Assembly: GCA_029309925.1 (NCBI GenBank)
Contig: JARKND010000001.1
Span: forward strand, 682,001-746,000
Origin: Fulvivirgaceae bacterium JP3-4
GTDB taxonomy: Bacteria; Bacteroidota; Bacteroidia; Cytophagales; Cyclobacteriaceae
Reading direction: 5' to 3'
Length of the DNA stretch: 64,000 bases
In this document: positions 1 through 7,877 of the stretch, one piece after another
How the letters are laid out: the number at the start of each line of letters is the position of its first letter
Numbering within the stretch: the first letter of the stretch is position 1
Translations under genes and position numbers: made by a program
The notes under the pieces: model-generated
The model's database searches: none
What the model saw: the letters and a program-made list of their open reading frames with translations, nothing else
Told to the model about the DNA's origin: nothing

Positions 1-562
1 GAAAATGTGCATATCAGAGAAAGCGTGTAGTCGACACGGTGGCAACCGTTGTAATTGTGCTACCGAGAATCCGTCCCTGCCGGGACTTGCGAAATGTGCG
101 CAAAACGACTGCCGACAAATACCTCCTACAAGGGTTAATTATAAATGCATGCTTTTATCCCGGTAGGGATTAGATACCGGTAGAAAAAAAGAAACCACGC
201 AGTTCGCGCCATATGCGCTTGAAATAAAATGCGATTGCGTTCTGGCCGAAAACGGTGCAAGATCAGATGGTGATGTATTCCGTGCCGCGAAAATGTGCAT
301 ATCAGAGAAAGCGTGTAGTCGACACGGGGCAACCGTTGTAATTGTGCTACCGAGAATTCGTCCCTGCCGCGACTTGCGGATGTGCGCAAAACGAATGCTG
401 GCAATTATCTTTTACAACGAGAGTTGATTATAAGTGCAATGCTTTTATCCCGTTAGGGATTAGATATCGGTAGAAAAAGAGAAACCATGCAATTCGCGCC
501 ATATGCGCTTGGAATAAAATGCGATTACTTTCTGGCGCGAAACCGGTGCACGATCAGATGGC
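1..562. repeat. Two-copy ~288-bp imperfect tandem repeat
   Basis: Bases 1-288 are repeated from 289 to about 562; both copies open with AAAATGTGCATATCAGAG and end near GATCAGATGG. Each copy carries two small inverted repeats. The first is GTCCC-N4-GGGAC (73-86), imperfect in copy 2 at 360-373. The second is ATCCC-N4-GGGAT (157-170 and 447-460). Copy 2 differs from copy 1 by scattered substitutions and short indels, so the duplication is not very recent. Short reading frames inside are not protein-like. The array may continue upstream of the window. Confidence 0.85.
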
Positions 563-1077
563 TTGCGCGACAGTCACAAAAAAATGTTGACGGTGTTTTA
601 GCCTACACGTACACGGCTGCGTGAGTGACAGCAGTGAAAAGCCCGAAGCGCGGTGGCTTTGTGGGCGGGCGGACTTGTAACGGATGGCACGACCCGTGCG
701 CGTGGTCCTTCGCGGTTAATGCACACGCTTGATCTTGTCGGTACGGCTTCGCGCTGAAATGCGGGACAGGCAGGATGACGGCCGCGCGCGGGAAGGGGCA
801 CGCCCAAAAACTGCTGTTGGCTATCAGCATTTCGCTTTAGGCGGTTGCATCGCAGCATCAGCTTGAAGTTGCACAATCGATCGCAATTTAAGTCGCTTGG
901 TGCCAGCAGCCTCCGACTTAAGTCGGAGGTTACTGTGAGACGGGTTTAAGCCCTCGGTGCCTCATAGTGTTTGCCAACTAAACTATTGACAACACTTCCC
1001 AATAGCCAATAGCCAACTGCCAACCGCCTTGCCACCACTATAATGTAAGGTGGCACCGTGCTCCCAATTTAAATGCC
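563..1077. other. Gene-free, GC-rich stretch of unknown origin
   Basis: There is no convincing coding region here. Bases about 640-840 are clearly richer in GC than the flanks, with runs such as GGCCGCGCGCGGGAAGG; the short open frames through them look like shadows. A perfect 20-bp palindrome lies at 910-929. Bases 1000-1033 contain CCAATAGCCAATAGCC words like those in gaps later in the window. The stretch could be the remnant of a mobile or repetitive element, but nothing recognisable (transposase, attC site) is visible. Confidence 0.5.
910..929. repeat. Perfect 20-bp palindrome
   Basis: CCTCCGACTT is followed directly by its exact reverse complement AAGTCGGAGG. A related TTAAGTCG lies just upstream at about 887-894. 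It has no T-run, so it is not a standard terminator. It could be a dispersed palindromic repeat unit. Confidence 0.8.
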
Positions 1078-1085
1078 TACCTTTG
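1078..1085 (+). promoter_or_regulatory. -7 box for the DEAD-box helicase gene
   Basis: TACCTTTG fits the Bacteroidota TAnnTTTG consensus and lies 17 bases before the ATG at 1103. No clear TTG -33 element is seen at the usual distance. Confidence 0.55.
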
Positions 1086-1102
1086 CGGTATAATTACAAT
1101 AC

Positions 1103-2809
1103 ATGCAATCTTTTGAAGCCCTGGGCTTATCCGGGCAAATTGTTGCGGCCATCCGCAAACTGGGTTTTGAACAACCCACACCAGTCCAAAGCAAAGCCAT
1201 CCCTGTTCTCCTTGAAGGCAATCAGGATGTTGTGGCGCTTGCTCAAACCGGCACTGGAAAAACGGCAGCGTTCGGCCTGCCGCTGATCGAACTTATCGAT
1301 GAATCCGACCGCACTACTCAGGCGTTGGTCCTTGCACCGACACGCGAGTTGTGTATGCAGATAACAACTGATTTTGAAAACTTCACGCGTGCTGTGAAGC
1401 CGCTGAACATCGTTCCGGTGTATGGTGGCGCAAGTATCGCAGAACAAATCAGAAGGATCAAGAAAGGCGCGCAGATCATCGTTGCAACGCCAGGGCGACT
1501 AATGGACCTCCTTGAAAGACGGGTCATCAATCTTGAGCGGATAGAGTTCGTTGTTCTTGACGAAGCAGACGAAATGCTCAACATGGGTTTTAAGGACGAT
1601 ATCGATACGATCCTGTCACAGACCTCGGATGAGAAAAACGTCTGGTTGTTTTCAGCAACGATGCCGCGTGAGGTGCGACAGATCGCAAGCACGTACATGA
1701 ATAATCCGATGGAACTCACAGTAGGTGAGAAGAACCAGGGAAATCAGAACATCGAGCATCAGTACATGGTGGTTGATGAGAAGGATCGTTATGCTGCGTT
1801 GAAGCGGATCGTGGATTACAATCTGGATATTTTCGGGGTGATCTTCTGCCGCACGAAAGTTGATACGCAACGCGTAGCCGAACATCTTATGAAAGACGGC
1901 TACAATGCGGATGCCCTGCACGGTGACCTGACGCAGCAACAGCGCGACAAGGTGATGAAAAGCTTTAAATCTAAAGCACTTCAGATCCTGGTAGCCACAG
2001 ACGTTGCAGCACGAGGTATTGACGTGAGTAACATCACGCACGTGATCCACATGAACCTTCCTGACGAAATCGAGTTTTATACGCACCGAAGCGGAAGAAC
2101 GGCACGTGCGGGAAAGACTGGAATTTCAATTGCGATTATCACGCGCAAGGAAGTGTCGAAGATACGACAGATTGAAAAAGTGATTCAGACAAAATTTATC
2201 AAGAAGGAAGTGCCTACGGGTGCTGAAGTCTGCGAGAAGCGTGTCTTGAATATCGTTCACCGCCTGCGTGAAGTTCCGCTGGCCAATCGCGAGATCGATC
2301 ATTTTCTTCCGTCCGTGTATGATGAACTTAAGGATCTGTCGAAAGAAGAGGTCATCAAGCGTTTTACCGCACTCGAGTTTAACCACTTCCTCGACTACTA
2401 TCGCGATGCTCCCGACCTGAACAGAAGTGAAAAATCCGATCGTTCAGATCGCGACCGTGGCGAATCATATCGTGGTGCCGGTGGCGATCGCCTGTTCATC
2501 AACCTTGGTAAGATGGATGGCCTGGATGCCGGTAAGCTTCTCGGCTTGATTTGCGACCGCGCAAAAGTCTCGAGAGAGATCATAGGCCGGATAGACCTGA
2601 AAGGAGCATATTCATTTTTTGAAGTCGAAAAAGATTTCACGAATTCCATCAGGGATGCCATTCATGGCTTTGAGTACAAAGGAAGAATGGTGCGCATCGA
2701 AATTACCAACGAAGGTCAGGGCGATTCAAACCGCGGAGGCGGCAGAGATCGCGGTCGTGGTGATCGCAAGCGAGGCGGAGGTGGATGGGAGAAGAAGAAG
2801 CGGTGGTGA
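1103..2809 (+). CDS. deaD: DEAD-box ATP-dependent RNA helicase (DeaD/CsdA type)
   Basis: This enzyme unwinds RNA duplexes with ATP; family members act in ribosome assembly, RNA decay and cold growth. Of its 568 residues, the N-terminal part has the Q motif (GFEQPTPVQ, 21-29), Walker A AQTGTGKT (47-54), DEAD (153-156) and SAT (184-186). HRSGRTARAG (328-337) closes the second RecA domain. Residues about 471-545 match the DbpA-type RNA-binding fold. The C-terminal tail from about 546 is rich in Gly, Arg and Asp and ends in basic residues, as in RNA chaperone-like helicases. The start at 1103 follows a -7 box by 17 bases. The gene stands alone and faces the LemA-like gene. The family call is certain; DeaD rather than a paralogue is inferred from the DbpA domain and tail. 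Confidence 0.93.
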   Translation: MQSFEALGLSGQIVAAIRKLGFEQPTPVQSKAIPVLLEGNQDVVALAQTGTGKTAAFGLPLIELIDESDRTTQALVLAPTRELCMQITTDFENFTRAVKPLNIVPVYGGASIAEQIRRIKKGAQIIVATPGRLMDLLERRVINLERIEFVVLDEADEMLNMGFKDDIDTILSQTSDEKNVWLFSATMPREVRQIASTYMNNPMELTVGEKNQGNQNIEHQYMVVDEKDRYAALKRIVDYNLDIFGVIFCRTKVDTQRVAEHLMKDGYNADALHGDLTQQQRDKVMKSFKSKALQILVATDVAARGIDVSNITHVIHMNLPDEIEFYTHRSGRTARAGKTGISIAIITRKEVSKIRQIEKVIQTKFIKKEVPTGAEVCEKRVLNIVHRLREVPLANREIDHFLPSVYDELKDLSKEEVIKRFTALEFNHFLDYYRDAPDLNRSEKSDRSDRDRGESYRGAGGDRLFINLGKMDGLDAGKLLGLICDRAKVSREIIGRIDLKGAYSFFEVEKDFTNSIRDAIHGFEYKGRMVRIEITNEGQGDSNRGGGRDRGRGDRKRGGGGWEKKKRW

Positions 2810-2815
2810 GTCTGC

Positions 2816-2905
2816 GAGGTTGCTGGTTGCCAGGGAGCCGGGAGGTTGGACGTCACAGGTTACAAGTTGACAGGCTCCAGTTTGCAGGTCACCAGACAGG
2901 TTAAA
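2816..2905. repeat. Word-repeat gap between convergent genes
   Basis: The gap between the stops of the helicase and LemA-like genes is built of related words (GGTTGCTGGTTGCCAGG, CAGGTTACAAGTTGACAGG). It includes GGGAGCC and a later GGCTCC that can pair. There is no T-run. Its position suggests a transcript-end structure for one or both genes. Confidence 0.5.
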
Positions 2906-2912
2906 ACGGAGA

Positions 2913-3515
2913 CTACTCTTCTGCCACCGTCTGGAACAGCGGTTTTTTTGCAGGGGTGTCTATATCCATCTCGCGCAGCATACGCTGGTTTTTCTCGATA
3001 AACTCGTTGTAATTCGAGGCGATCTCATCGTATTCTGCGCGATAGTTTTCAACGCGTTGCTCTGCGGTGCGAATCGATTCGACAAGCTTTTGCAGCGTAG
3101 TATTGTAAGAGAACTGCGGCTGGGATTCAGCGAGGGCGATCAACTCAGTCACCAGCGAGTTGGAAGCGAAATCATATTCTTCGATGACATGGGCATTTTC
3201 CATTGTCTTCTGCGTGTAACGCGAGTGCGCCAGCTGGTCGAGGCGTTCCTGGAAAGCCTGGAGCTCTTCTTTTTTAGACGGATTTGAAACCGTCAGCTCG
3301 TGCAGCAGATTATGCATTGCCTTGAGCTTCTGGTTGTCATCGTTGATCATCGAATTCCACGTTTCGAGCATGGCATCTTTCAGATCAAGGTAGGTATCTG
3401 TCAGGGAGTCGGCCTTTGTAAAATGGGTTTCATCCGGGCGTTTGTGCTCACTGCACGCCAAAAAAGCGATAGACAGGAAGAAAAATGCAATTCCTGGGTA
3501 AAAACGTCTGGTCAT
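2913..3515 (-). CDS. LemA-like lipoprotein
   Basis: The protein has 200 residues. The N terminus is a lipoprotein signal with lipobox LACS, so Cys21 is probably lipidated. The rest is helical. The segment around 145-180, with paired Glu/Arg residues, ExRVENYRAEYDE and then NYNEFI, resembles the second half of LemA proteins (ARxxYN repeats). Overall length and helix content fit LemA (about 190), but the first half is divergent. The gene stands alone, convergent to deaD. The function of LemA-family proteins is poorly defined. The lipoprotein nature is clear; the family assignment is tentative. Confidence 0.6.
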   Translation of the reverse strand: MTRRFYPGIAFFFLSIAFLACSEHKRPDETHFTKADSLTDTYLDLKDAMLETWNSMINDDNQKLKAMHNLLHELTVSNPSKKEELQAFQERLDQLAHSRYTQKTMENAHVIEEYDFASNSLVTELIALAESQPQFSYNTTLQKLVESIRTAEQRVENYRAEYDEIASNYNEFIEKNQRMLREMDIDTPAKKPLFQTVAEE

Positions 3516-3625
3516 TTCAAGGCTCCTTAACGTGAATTACGGGATTGTTATCAAAATGTTTTGTGGTGCGCCTAATAATCGGGCTTGATGTACCATTTTA
3601 ATCGAAATTTATATAAACGGCTGGT

Positions 3626-4108
3626 TCAAAGCGGCTTAAACTGCTCAAACGCCTCTTTGCAGGTATTGCAGTAATGAATAGATCGGCACAGGGTGGGCCC
3701 GAAAGGATTCTTTAATTCAGTATCCGTACCGTTGCATCGCGGGCAGGGTACGTGTTCTAGAATATCAATGTCGGTGAACAGGTTTTGCGCTGAAGGCGGT
3801 GGAGCAAGGCCGAATGTCTTTAACGCTGCTTTTCCTTTTTCCGAAATGCTGTCTGATGTCCATGGCTTGCGAAACGAAACTTCGATGTCAACTTTAAGTC
3901 CGCGTTTCTCCAGCACTTCAACAATGTCACCCTTCATCATGTCCAAAGCAGGGCAGCCTACAAATGTTGGTGTCATTTCAACAAAAACATTTTTGCCGTT
4001 CAGTTTCACATCTGTGATCACGCCCAGGTCAACAAGCGACAATACTGGAATTTCCGGGTCTTTAACCTCTTCCAGCCACTGGTAAATATCGTTTGTTGTG
4101 ATCTCCAT
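3626..4108 (-). CDS. paaD: Phenylacetyl-CoA epoxidase subunit PaaD
   Basis: PaaD is needed for maturation of the ring 1,2-phenylacetyl-CoA epoxidase, probably through iron-sulfur or iron delivery. Residues about 5-80 form a DUF59/MIP18 domain (DPEIPVLSLVDLGV). The C terminus has a zinc-ribbon-like set of cysteines (C122, C125, C141, C147, C150), typical of PaaD and absent from plain DUF59 proteins. At 160 residues it has the usual length. Its ATG overlaps the stop of the upstream DinB gene by one base (TAATG), so the two are translationally coupled. It is the last gene of the paaB-paaC-dinB-paaD unit. Confidence 0.92.
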   Translation of the reverse strand: MEITTNDIYQWLEEVKDPEIPVLSLVDLGVITDVKLNGKNVFVEMTPTFVGCPALDMMKGDIVEVLEKRGLKVDIEVSFRKPWTSDSISEKGKAALKTFGLAPPPSAQNLFTDIDILEHVPCPRCNGTDTELKNPFGPTLCRSIHYCNTCKEAFEQFKPL

Positions 4109-4578
4109 TACTTATAGATAACATCAAATGATCCGGGAATGATTTGGTTGATGTGATGTTTCATATGTTTATTATAATCTGCCGCCAGCCATTCGATCGT
4201 GCGAAGCTCAACAGCAGTTTTTCCCGTATCGGCCTGCTTCGTGAAATTTTTCGGCTCCATGTTCTTCAACACACTTGCAATGCTTTCGTTTGTGAGCTTC
4301 CACAACCGGATCACATCCGCTTTGCTGCGATTTTGATAGCCATTTGCAGCGACCCAGAAATCCTGATCATAGGTAATCTTTGGTGGCGCTGATTCATACT
4401 GCGCGACAATAAATCTTCTGAGGTTGTTTTGCGCTGAATCGATCAGATGTCCCAACACCTCCTTTTTGCTCCACTTTGCCGGGTTTGGCTTTGCAGAAAA
4501 TTCTTCCTCTGAGAATGCATCGAATTTTTTCGAGTACTCAGCGAGGATGGCGAGAAGCTCAGTGATGGTTGGGTTCAT
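4108..4578 (-). CDS. DinB-family four-helix protein
   Basis: The protein has 156 residues, all helical. It carries the DinB/DUF664 layout, with WSKKEVLGHLIDSAQNN near residues 35-51 and a late HMKHHINQI segment (about 137-145). The histidines at H45, H137, H140 and H141 are of the type that binds a divalent metal in this superfamily. It sits between paaC and paaD, 41 bases after paaC and overlapping paaD, so it is co-transcribed with the epoxidase genes. Its role there is unknown; thiol-dependent transferases and unknown stress proteins share this fold. Confidence 0.8.
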   Translation of the reverse strand: MNPTITELLAILAEYSKKFDAFSEEEFSAKPNPAKWSKKEVLGHLIDSAQNNLRRFIVAQYESAPPKITYDQDFWVAANGYQNRSKADVIRLWKLTNESIASVLKNMEPKNFTKQADTGKTAVELRTIEWLAADYNKHMKHHINQIIPGSFDVIYK

Positions 4579-4619
4579 TGGATTTGGGATTTAATTTCAG
4601 AAGTTGACTAGCTTTCAGA

Positions 4620-5375
4620 TTACCACTCTGCAGTAGGATCGATCTTGAATACTTCACTCATTTCATCGAGCAGAGGCTGAAGATGTTCGCTGTGTTTTCC
4701 AACTCTTCCACCTTCCACAGGGTTCATGCTGCTGGTATCCGGAAGCTGAAGTTTTGTCTGTGCGATGATCTCCTCAACTTTCCTAAGCCATTGTGATTTC
4801 AGAACTTCTTCTCCGGCAAAAATCCCTGACTTGATGATTTCATCTTCATAAGGTGATTTTTCAAAAATTCCCAGCGCGAATGGCAGTGCGTACTCCAGCG
4901 ATTTCTGCAAGCGTTGGATGCTTTCAGGTGTTGCCGATCCTAATTGCTTAACCCACGTGTTTGCGTGGAGGGTATGGTATTTCAGTTCGCCACGAATTTT
5001 TGTTGCCAGTTCAGCCAATGGTTTGAAAGCTGAAGTTGAAAGCATTTCAAAGCGGATGGCAAGCGCGGTGTCATAAAGGAAGTGCCGTATCAGGCTAAAG
5101 TCATATTCACCATTGGGTAATTCCGCAAGAATGCAATTGTGAAACTGATTTGCATTGCGCATGAACGCAACCGTATCAGGATTCTGCTCGCCCAGCGCAT
5201 GGAGAATTTCATACAACGCCTGACTTTGTCCCACCTTGTCCTGCGCCATAGAGGAAAAGGCAATGTCTTCTTCAAGCAGCGGCCCAAAGCCTGTCCATTC
5301 CGAATTGCGGTGACCGAGGATAAGCTGATCATCCGCTACTTTGTATAAAAATTCTTTCAGTGCGAGCTCGTTCAT
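4620..5375 (-). CDS. paaC: Phenylacetyl-CoA epoxidase structural subunit PaaC
   Basis: PaaC is the non-catalytic partner of PaaA in the PaaABCE epoxidase complex, which converts phenylacetyl-CoA to its 1,2-epoxide in aerobic phenylacetate breakdown. At 251 residues it has the normal PaaC length. It shows the ferritin-like helical pattern (LILGHRNSEWTGFGP near 18-32, MAQDKVGQSQALYE near 43-56, RGELKYHTLHANTWV near 128-142). It follows paaB by only 6 bases. The acidic residues that make the di-iron centre in PaaA are partly replaced, as expected for this structural subunit. Confidence 0.93.
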   Translation of the reverse strand: MNELALKEFLYKVADDQLILGHRNSEWTGFGPLLEEDIAFSSMAQDKVGQSQALYEILHALGEQNPDTVAFMRNANQFHNCILAELPNGEYDFSLIRHFLYDTALAIRFEMLSTSAFKPLAELATKIRGELKYHTLHANTWVKQLGSATPESIQRLQKSLEYALPFALGIFEKSPYEDEIIKSGIFAGEEVLKSQWLRKVEEIIAQTKLQLPDTSSMNPVEGGRVGKHSEHLQPLLDEMSEVFKIDPTAEW

Positions 5376-5381
5376 GACATT

Positions 5382-5996
5382 CTATTTAGCGCGTTCTAAA
5401 AATTCTTTCAGTTTGTCGCCTCCCTTGTAGTCGGATGCGTCCCGGAATTTTTTTTCGGGCAATGTTACCCACAGGTCTTTGTCTTCAGGCGATGTAAAGC
5501 GAATATCACTGGTGCGGATTGCCCACACGTTGTAGATCGCTTTATCGCCACGGAGCTGCGCTTTAGCTGCAAGCATCGCTTCCTGCGGTCCAACTGCACT
5601 TACCGTTCCTGCGTGGATGTGTTGTTTGCCCCGCCTGAGGAGGTGATAGATCTCGAAGGTTACCTTTTCACCAGATTGTTGTGGAATTTCCGCAATAAGA
5701 TCGTACGCGTTTGTCGTATTTTCGGTCATTGGAGAAACATACACATTGCGCGTATCAGCAACATACAGCGAAGAACAAACAAAACGCCTCGTGAAGGTCT
5801 CTTTAGCCAGCACGTAAGCCATCTCAATGTTTGGCGCATGAACGGCTCCTTCGTGCTGAAACGGTTTACCTTCTTTAGGTTGAACAAAGACTTCAAAGGT
5901 GCCAAACTGATCAAGCGGTGCTTTGGCAGCCACCTGGCCCGGCACGCCTATTTTAGGCAAGCGGTTTACTCTTGGGTCGAGCGAATTTCCATTCAT
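5382..5996 (-). CDS. paaB: Phenylacetyl-CoA epoxidase subunit PaaB with two PaaB-like domains
   Basis: PaaB bridges subunits of the PaaABCE complex. Classical PaaB has about 95 residues; this one has 204 and appears to contain two PaaB units in a row. Unit 1 begins FGTFEVFVQPKEGKPFQHEG (about 32-51). Unit 2 begins VTFEIYHLLRRGKQHIHAG (about 112-130) and continues to the SPEDKDLW segment typical of PaaB. Both share the FEhaahxhxxGxxxxHxG pattern followed by an Ala-rich helix. The gene starts a unit with paaC, dinB and paaD, and has its own promoter at 6010-6042. I infer an internal duplication; whether it is general in this phylum I cannot tell. Confidence 0.88.
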   Translation of the reverse strand: MNGNSLDPRVNRLPKIGVPGQVAAKAPLDQFGTFEVFVQPKEGKPFQHEGAVHAPNIEMAYVLAKETFTRRFVCSSLYVADTRNVYVSPMTENTTNAYDLIAEIPQQSGEKVTFEIYHLLRRGKQHIHAGTVSAVGPQEAMLAAKAQLRGDKAIYNVWAIRTSDIRFTSPEDKDLWVTLPEKKFRDASDYKGGDKLKEFLERAK

Positions 5997-6009
5997 AACT
6001 TTAGAATCT

Positions 6010-6042
6010 CAAATATACAGTTCGCAACCGATTGAATGCCAA
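6010..6042 (-). promoter_or_regulatory. Promoter of paaBC-dinB-paaD
   Basis: On the minus strand, TTG (6042-6040) is followed after 22 bases by TATATTTG (6017-6010), matching the Bacteroidota -33/-7 pattern. The paaB ATG lies 13 bases further on. So paaBCD need not be read through from paaA. Confidence 0.65.
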
Positions 6043-6112
6043 TAAAAGACAAGATTCTGAAGAATGGGAAACCGCGCAACAGGTTAAAGACATTCGCGGG
6101 ATGCGGAGTTTT

Positions 6113-6120
6113 TAAGTTTG
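6113..6120 (+). promoter_or_regulatory. Possible -7 box for a small ORF
   Basis: TAAGTTTG matches TAnnTTTG and lies 72 bases before the ATG at 6193. No -33 TTG was found. Confidence 0.35.
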
Positions 6121-6192
6121 TGAACAGTGGTGCAAAGGAATTAACACACGACTTTAACCAACGAGTCAGCCAATGTTTAACTTACAAGGGCA

Positions 6193-6432
6193 ATGAAATA
6201 CTTAGATCTGCTTCTGGCACTCGATGTTTTATCGCGGTACTATCCCAGGTACTACAGCCATGAGCTTGTGCAGCTCGCGGAAGATGTTTTTAAATGGCTG
6301 AACAATGAGCTACCGGAAGACAGCAGCAGACTAATCTATCTCAAGAGTTGTTTCAACTCACCCACGGAAGCGGTGAAATTTATCTGGAAGGAAGTGCAGT
6401 TGCTCGCGGGACCGTTTCTGAATTTGAACTGA
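6193..6432 (+). CDS. Small hypothetical protein, opposite strand within the paa region
   Basis: The 79-residue product has a protein-like composition (MKYLDLLLALDVLSRYYPRY, then an acidic helical stretch and a Trp/Lys-rich C terminus). I recognise no family. It lies on the plus strand in the 628-bp gap that separates paaA from paaB, with a possible -7 box upstream. It ends in front of a word-repeat block. Alternatively it is a chance frame. Confidence 0.4.
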   Translation: MKYLDLLLALDVLSRYYPRYYSHELVQLAEDVFKWLNNELPEDSSRLIYLKSCFNSPTEAVKFIWKEVQLLAGPFLNLN

Positions 6433-6465
6433 GGCAGTGCCAAAGGCGTGCAATATTTCAACACG

Positions 6466-6598
6466 TTGCAAGTTACAAGTGTCAGGTTCCGGGCGAGCTG
6501 GTTGCGCAATTTGCGACTTGCTACCTGCAACCTGGAACAATTTCGCAGTTCAGCCAATACTTGCAGCTTGAAGCTTGTAGCTTGAAGCTTGCAGCCAA
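6466..6598. repeat. Word-repeat gap 3' of paaA
   Basis: The gap holds CAAGTTACAAG / GACTTGCTACC words, followed by a run built from AGCTTGAAGCTTG (6560-6596) whose AAGCTT units are self-complementary. It lies between the stop of the small plus-strand ORF and the stop of paaA, a terminator position for both. Confidence 0.6.
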
Positions 6599-6624
6599 AT
6601 TTCGCAGTTGCGTGACTGAGAGCC

Positions 6625-7611
6625 CTACGCCAGTGGCGCCACATACTCCGCCTTCGGTGCCTTCAACGCTTCACGCACCCAGCGCCCGCGTTCTTCAGCG
6701 ATGCGTCTGACTTCGAGACGTTCTTTGTTGCAAGGCCCATCGCCATTAATGACGCGTTTGAATTCTTCCCAGTCGGGTTCGGTGTAATCCCATCTCCCTG
6801 TGTCCGGATTCTTTTTAAGTTTCGGATCAGGGATTGTAAAGCCAAGCTCCCAGATTTTTGGAACATACATGTCGAGGAACTGATTGCGTTGATCATCGTT
6901 GCTCGACATTTTCACTTTCCAGCGCATAAGCACTTCGGTGTGTGTCGAGATTTTATCGGACGGACCGAAGAATTGCATCATCGGGGTCCACCAACGGTTG
7001 ATGGCATCCTGAAACATTTTGCGCTGATGCGCGGTACCAGCGGCAAGGAAGATAACGCAGTGGTGACCGTACTTCAGGTGGAAAGATTCTTCAGCGCAGA
7101 TTCTGTCCAGTGCGCGACAATACGGGCCATAACTTCCTTTCGCGTTGGCGAGCTGATTCACAATAGCACCCGCATCAACCAGCCATGAAATGAAACACGA
7201 GTCGGCCCATGTGAAGGTTGGGTAGTTGAATATGTTCGAATATTTTGATTTGCCGGTGATCAGGTCCTGGATCATTTGCTCGCGGCTTTTGCCAAGCGTT
7301 TCTGCTGCGCTGTACAAAAGCTGAGCATGTCCAACCTCGTCCTGTACTTTCGCCATCAGGGCAAGTTTGCGTTTGAACCCAGGCGCGCGTGTAATCCAGG
7401 TTCCCTCCGGCAGAGCGCCAATGATTTCGCTGTGGCCATGTTGCTCAATCATGCGGATCAGCTGCTTGCGGTAAAGTTGCGGCATCCAGTCAACCGGCTC
7501 TATTTTTTCACCGCGTGCAATTTTCGCTTCAAATTCAGCGAGCTTGACCGGGTCTTCCTGCGCGAGGCTATCGGTTTTTACGCCTTCGAATGTGTTTCCT
7601 CCTCCGTACAT
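6625..7611 (-). CDS. paaA: Phenylacetyl-CoA epoxidase catalytic subunit PaaA
   Basis: PaaA is the di-iron oxygenase subunit that inserts oxygen into the aromatic ring of phenylacetyl-CoA. At 328 residues it has the usual length. The ferritin-like core shows DEVGHAQ (91-97) and EESFH (174-178), which supply Glu and His ligands to the two irons, and a Glu at about 62. Further conserved segments include [22 protein letters not shown] near the N terminus. It is separated from paaB by 628 bp and a plus-strand ORF, so it is probably a separate transcript. The TetR gene upstream points the same way. No paaE reductase is present in the window. Confidence 0.95.
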   Translation of the reverse strand: MYGGGNTFEGVKTDSLAQEDPVKLAEFEAKIARGEKIEPVDWMPQLYRKQLIRMIEQHGHSEIIGALPEGTWITRAPGFKRKLALMAKVQDEVGHAQLLYSAAETLGKSREQMIQDLITGKSKYSNIFNYPTFTWADSCFISWLVDAGAIVNQLANAKGSYGPYCRALDRICAEESFHLKYGHHCVIFLAAGTAHQRKMFQDAINRWWTPMMQFFGPSDKISTHTEVLMRWKVKMSSNDDQRNQFLDMYVPKIWELGFTIPDPKLKKNPDTGRWDYTEPDWEEFKRVINGDGPCNKERLEVRRIAEERGRWVREALKAPKAEYVAPLA

Positions 7612-7666
7612 CGTGCTTTATCTAAATCTGTGTCTGTTAATTTTACAACGGATGCTCCTTAAGTCG

Positions 7667-7740
7667 TGGCTGCAAGCTGCACGCTTCACGCTGCAGGCAA
7701 TGGCGCGCAGACATGAAGTTTGACACTTGTAGCTATTGCA
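7667..7740. repeat. Short word-repeat patch upstream of paaA
   Basis: GGCTGCAAGCTGCACGC and CACGCTGCAGGC words lie in the 266-bp gap between tetR and paaA. The pattern is weaker than at other gaps, with no long arms. I saw no clear promoter for paaA here. Confidence 0.35.
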
Positions 7741-7877
7741 GATCCTACAAAGGATGAGCCTGCTACTTTCTCCGCAAGATACCGCAAACGTTTGTTAGAA
7801 AACAGCGTTGTATCAGATTTTGTTCAAACGGACACTTTTTGAAAAACTGAGGAATAGCGTGTAGCGTGTAGGGCTGC

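Noticed and set aside
165-185. GGGATTAGATACCGGTAG looks like the conserved 16S rRNA 790-region motif.
   Set aside because: No other rRNA motif or structure is nearby, and the string belongs to a tandem repeat; taken as chance.
598-876. Open frames of 75 and 92 residues on the minus strand in the GC-rich block.
   Set aside because: They overlap each other, have no family and no start signal, and lie in high-GC DNA that favours long frames.
6036-6263. 75-residue open frame overlapping the small ORF at 6193.
   Set aside because: Its product has a less protein-like composition, and its ATG precedes the -7 box at 6113.
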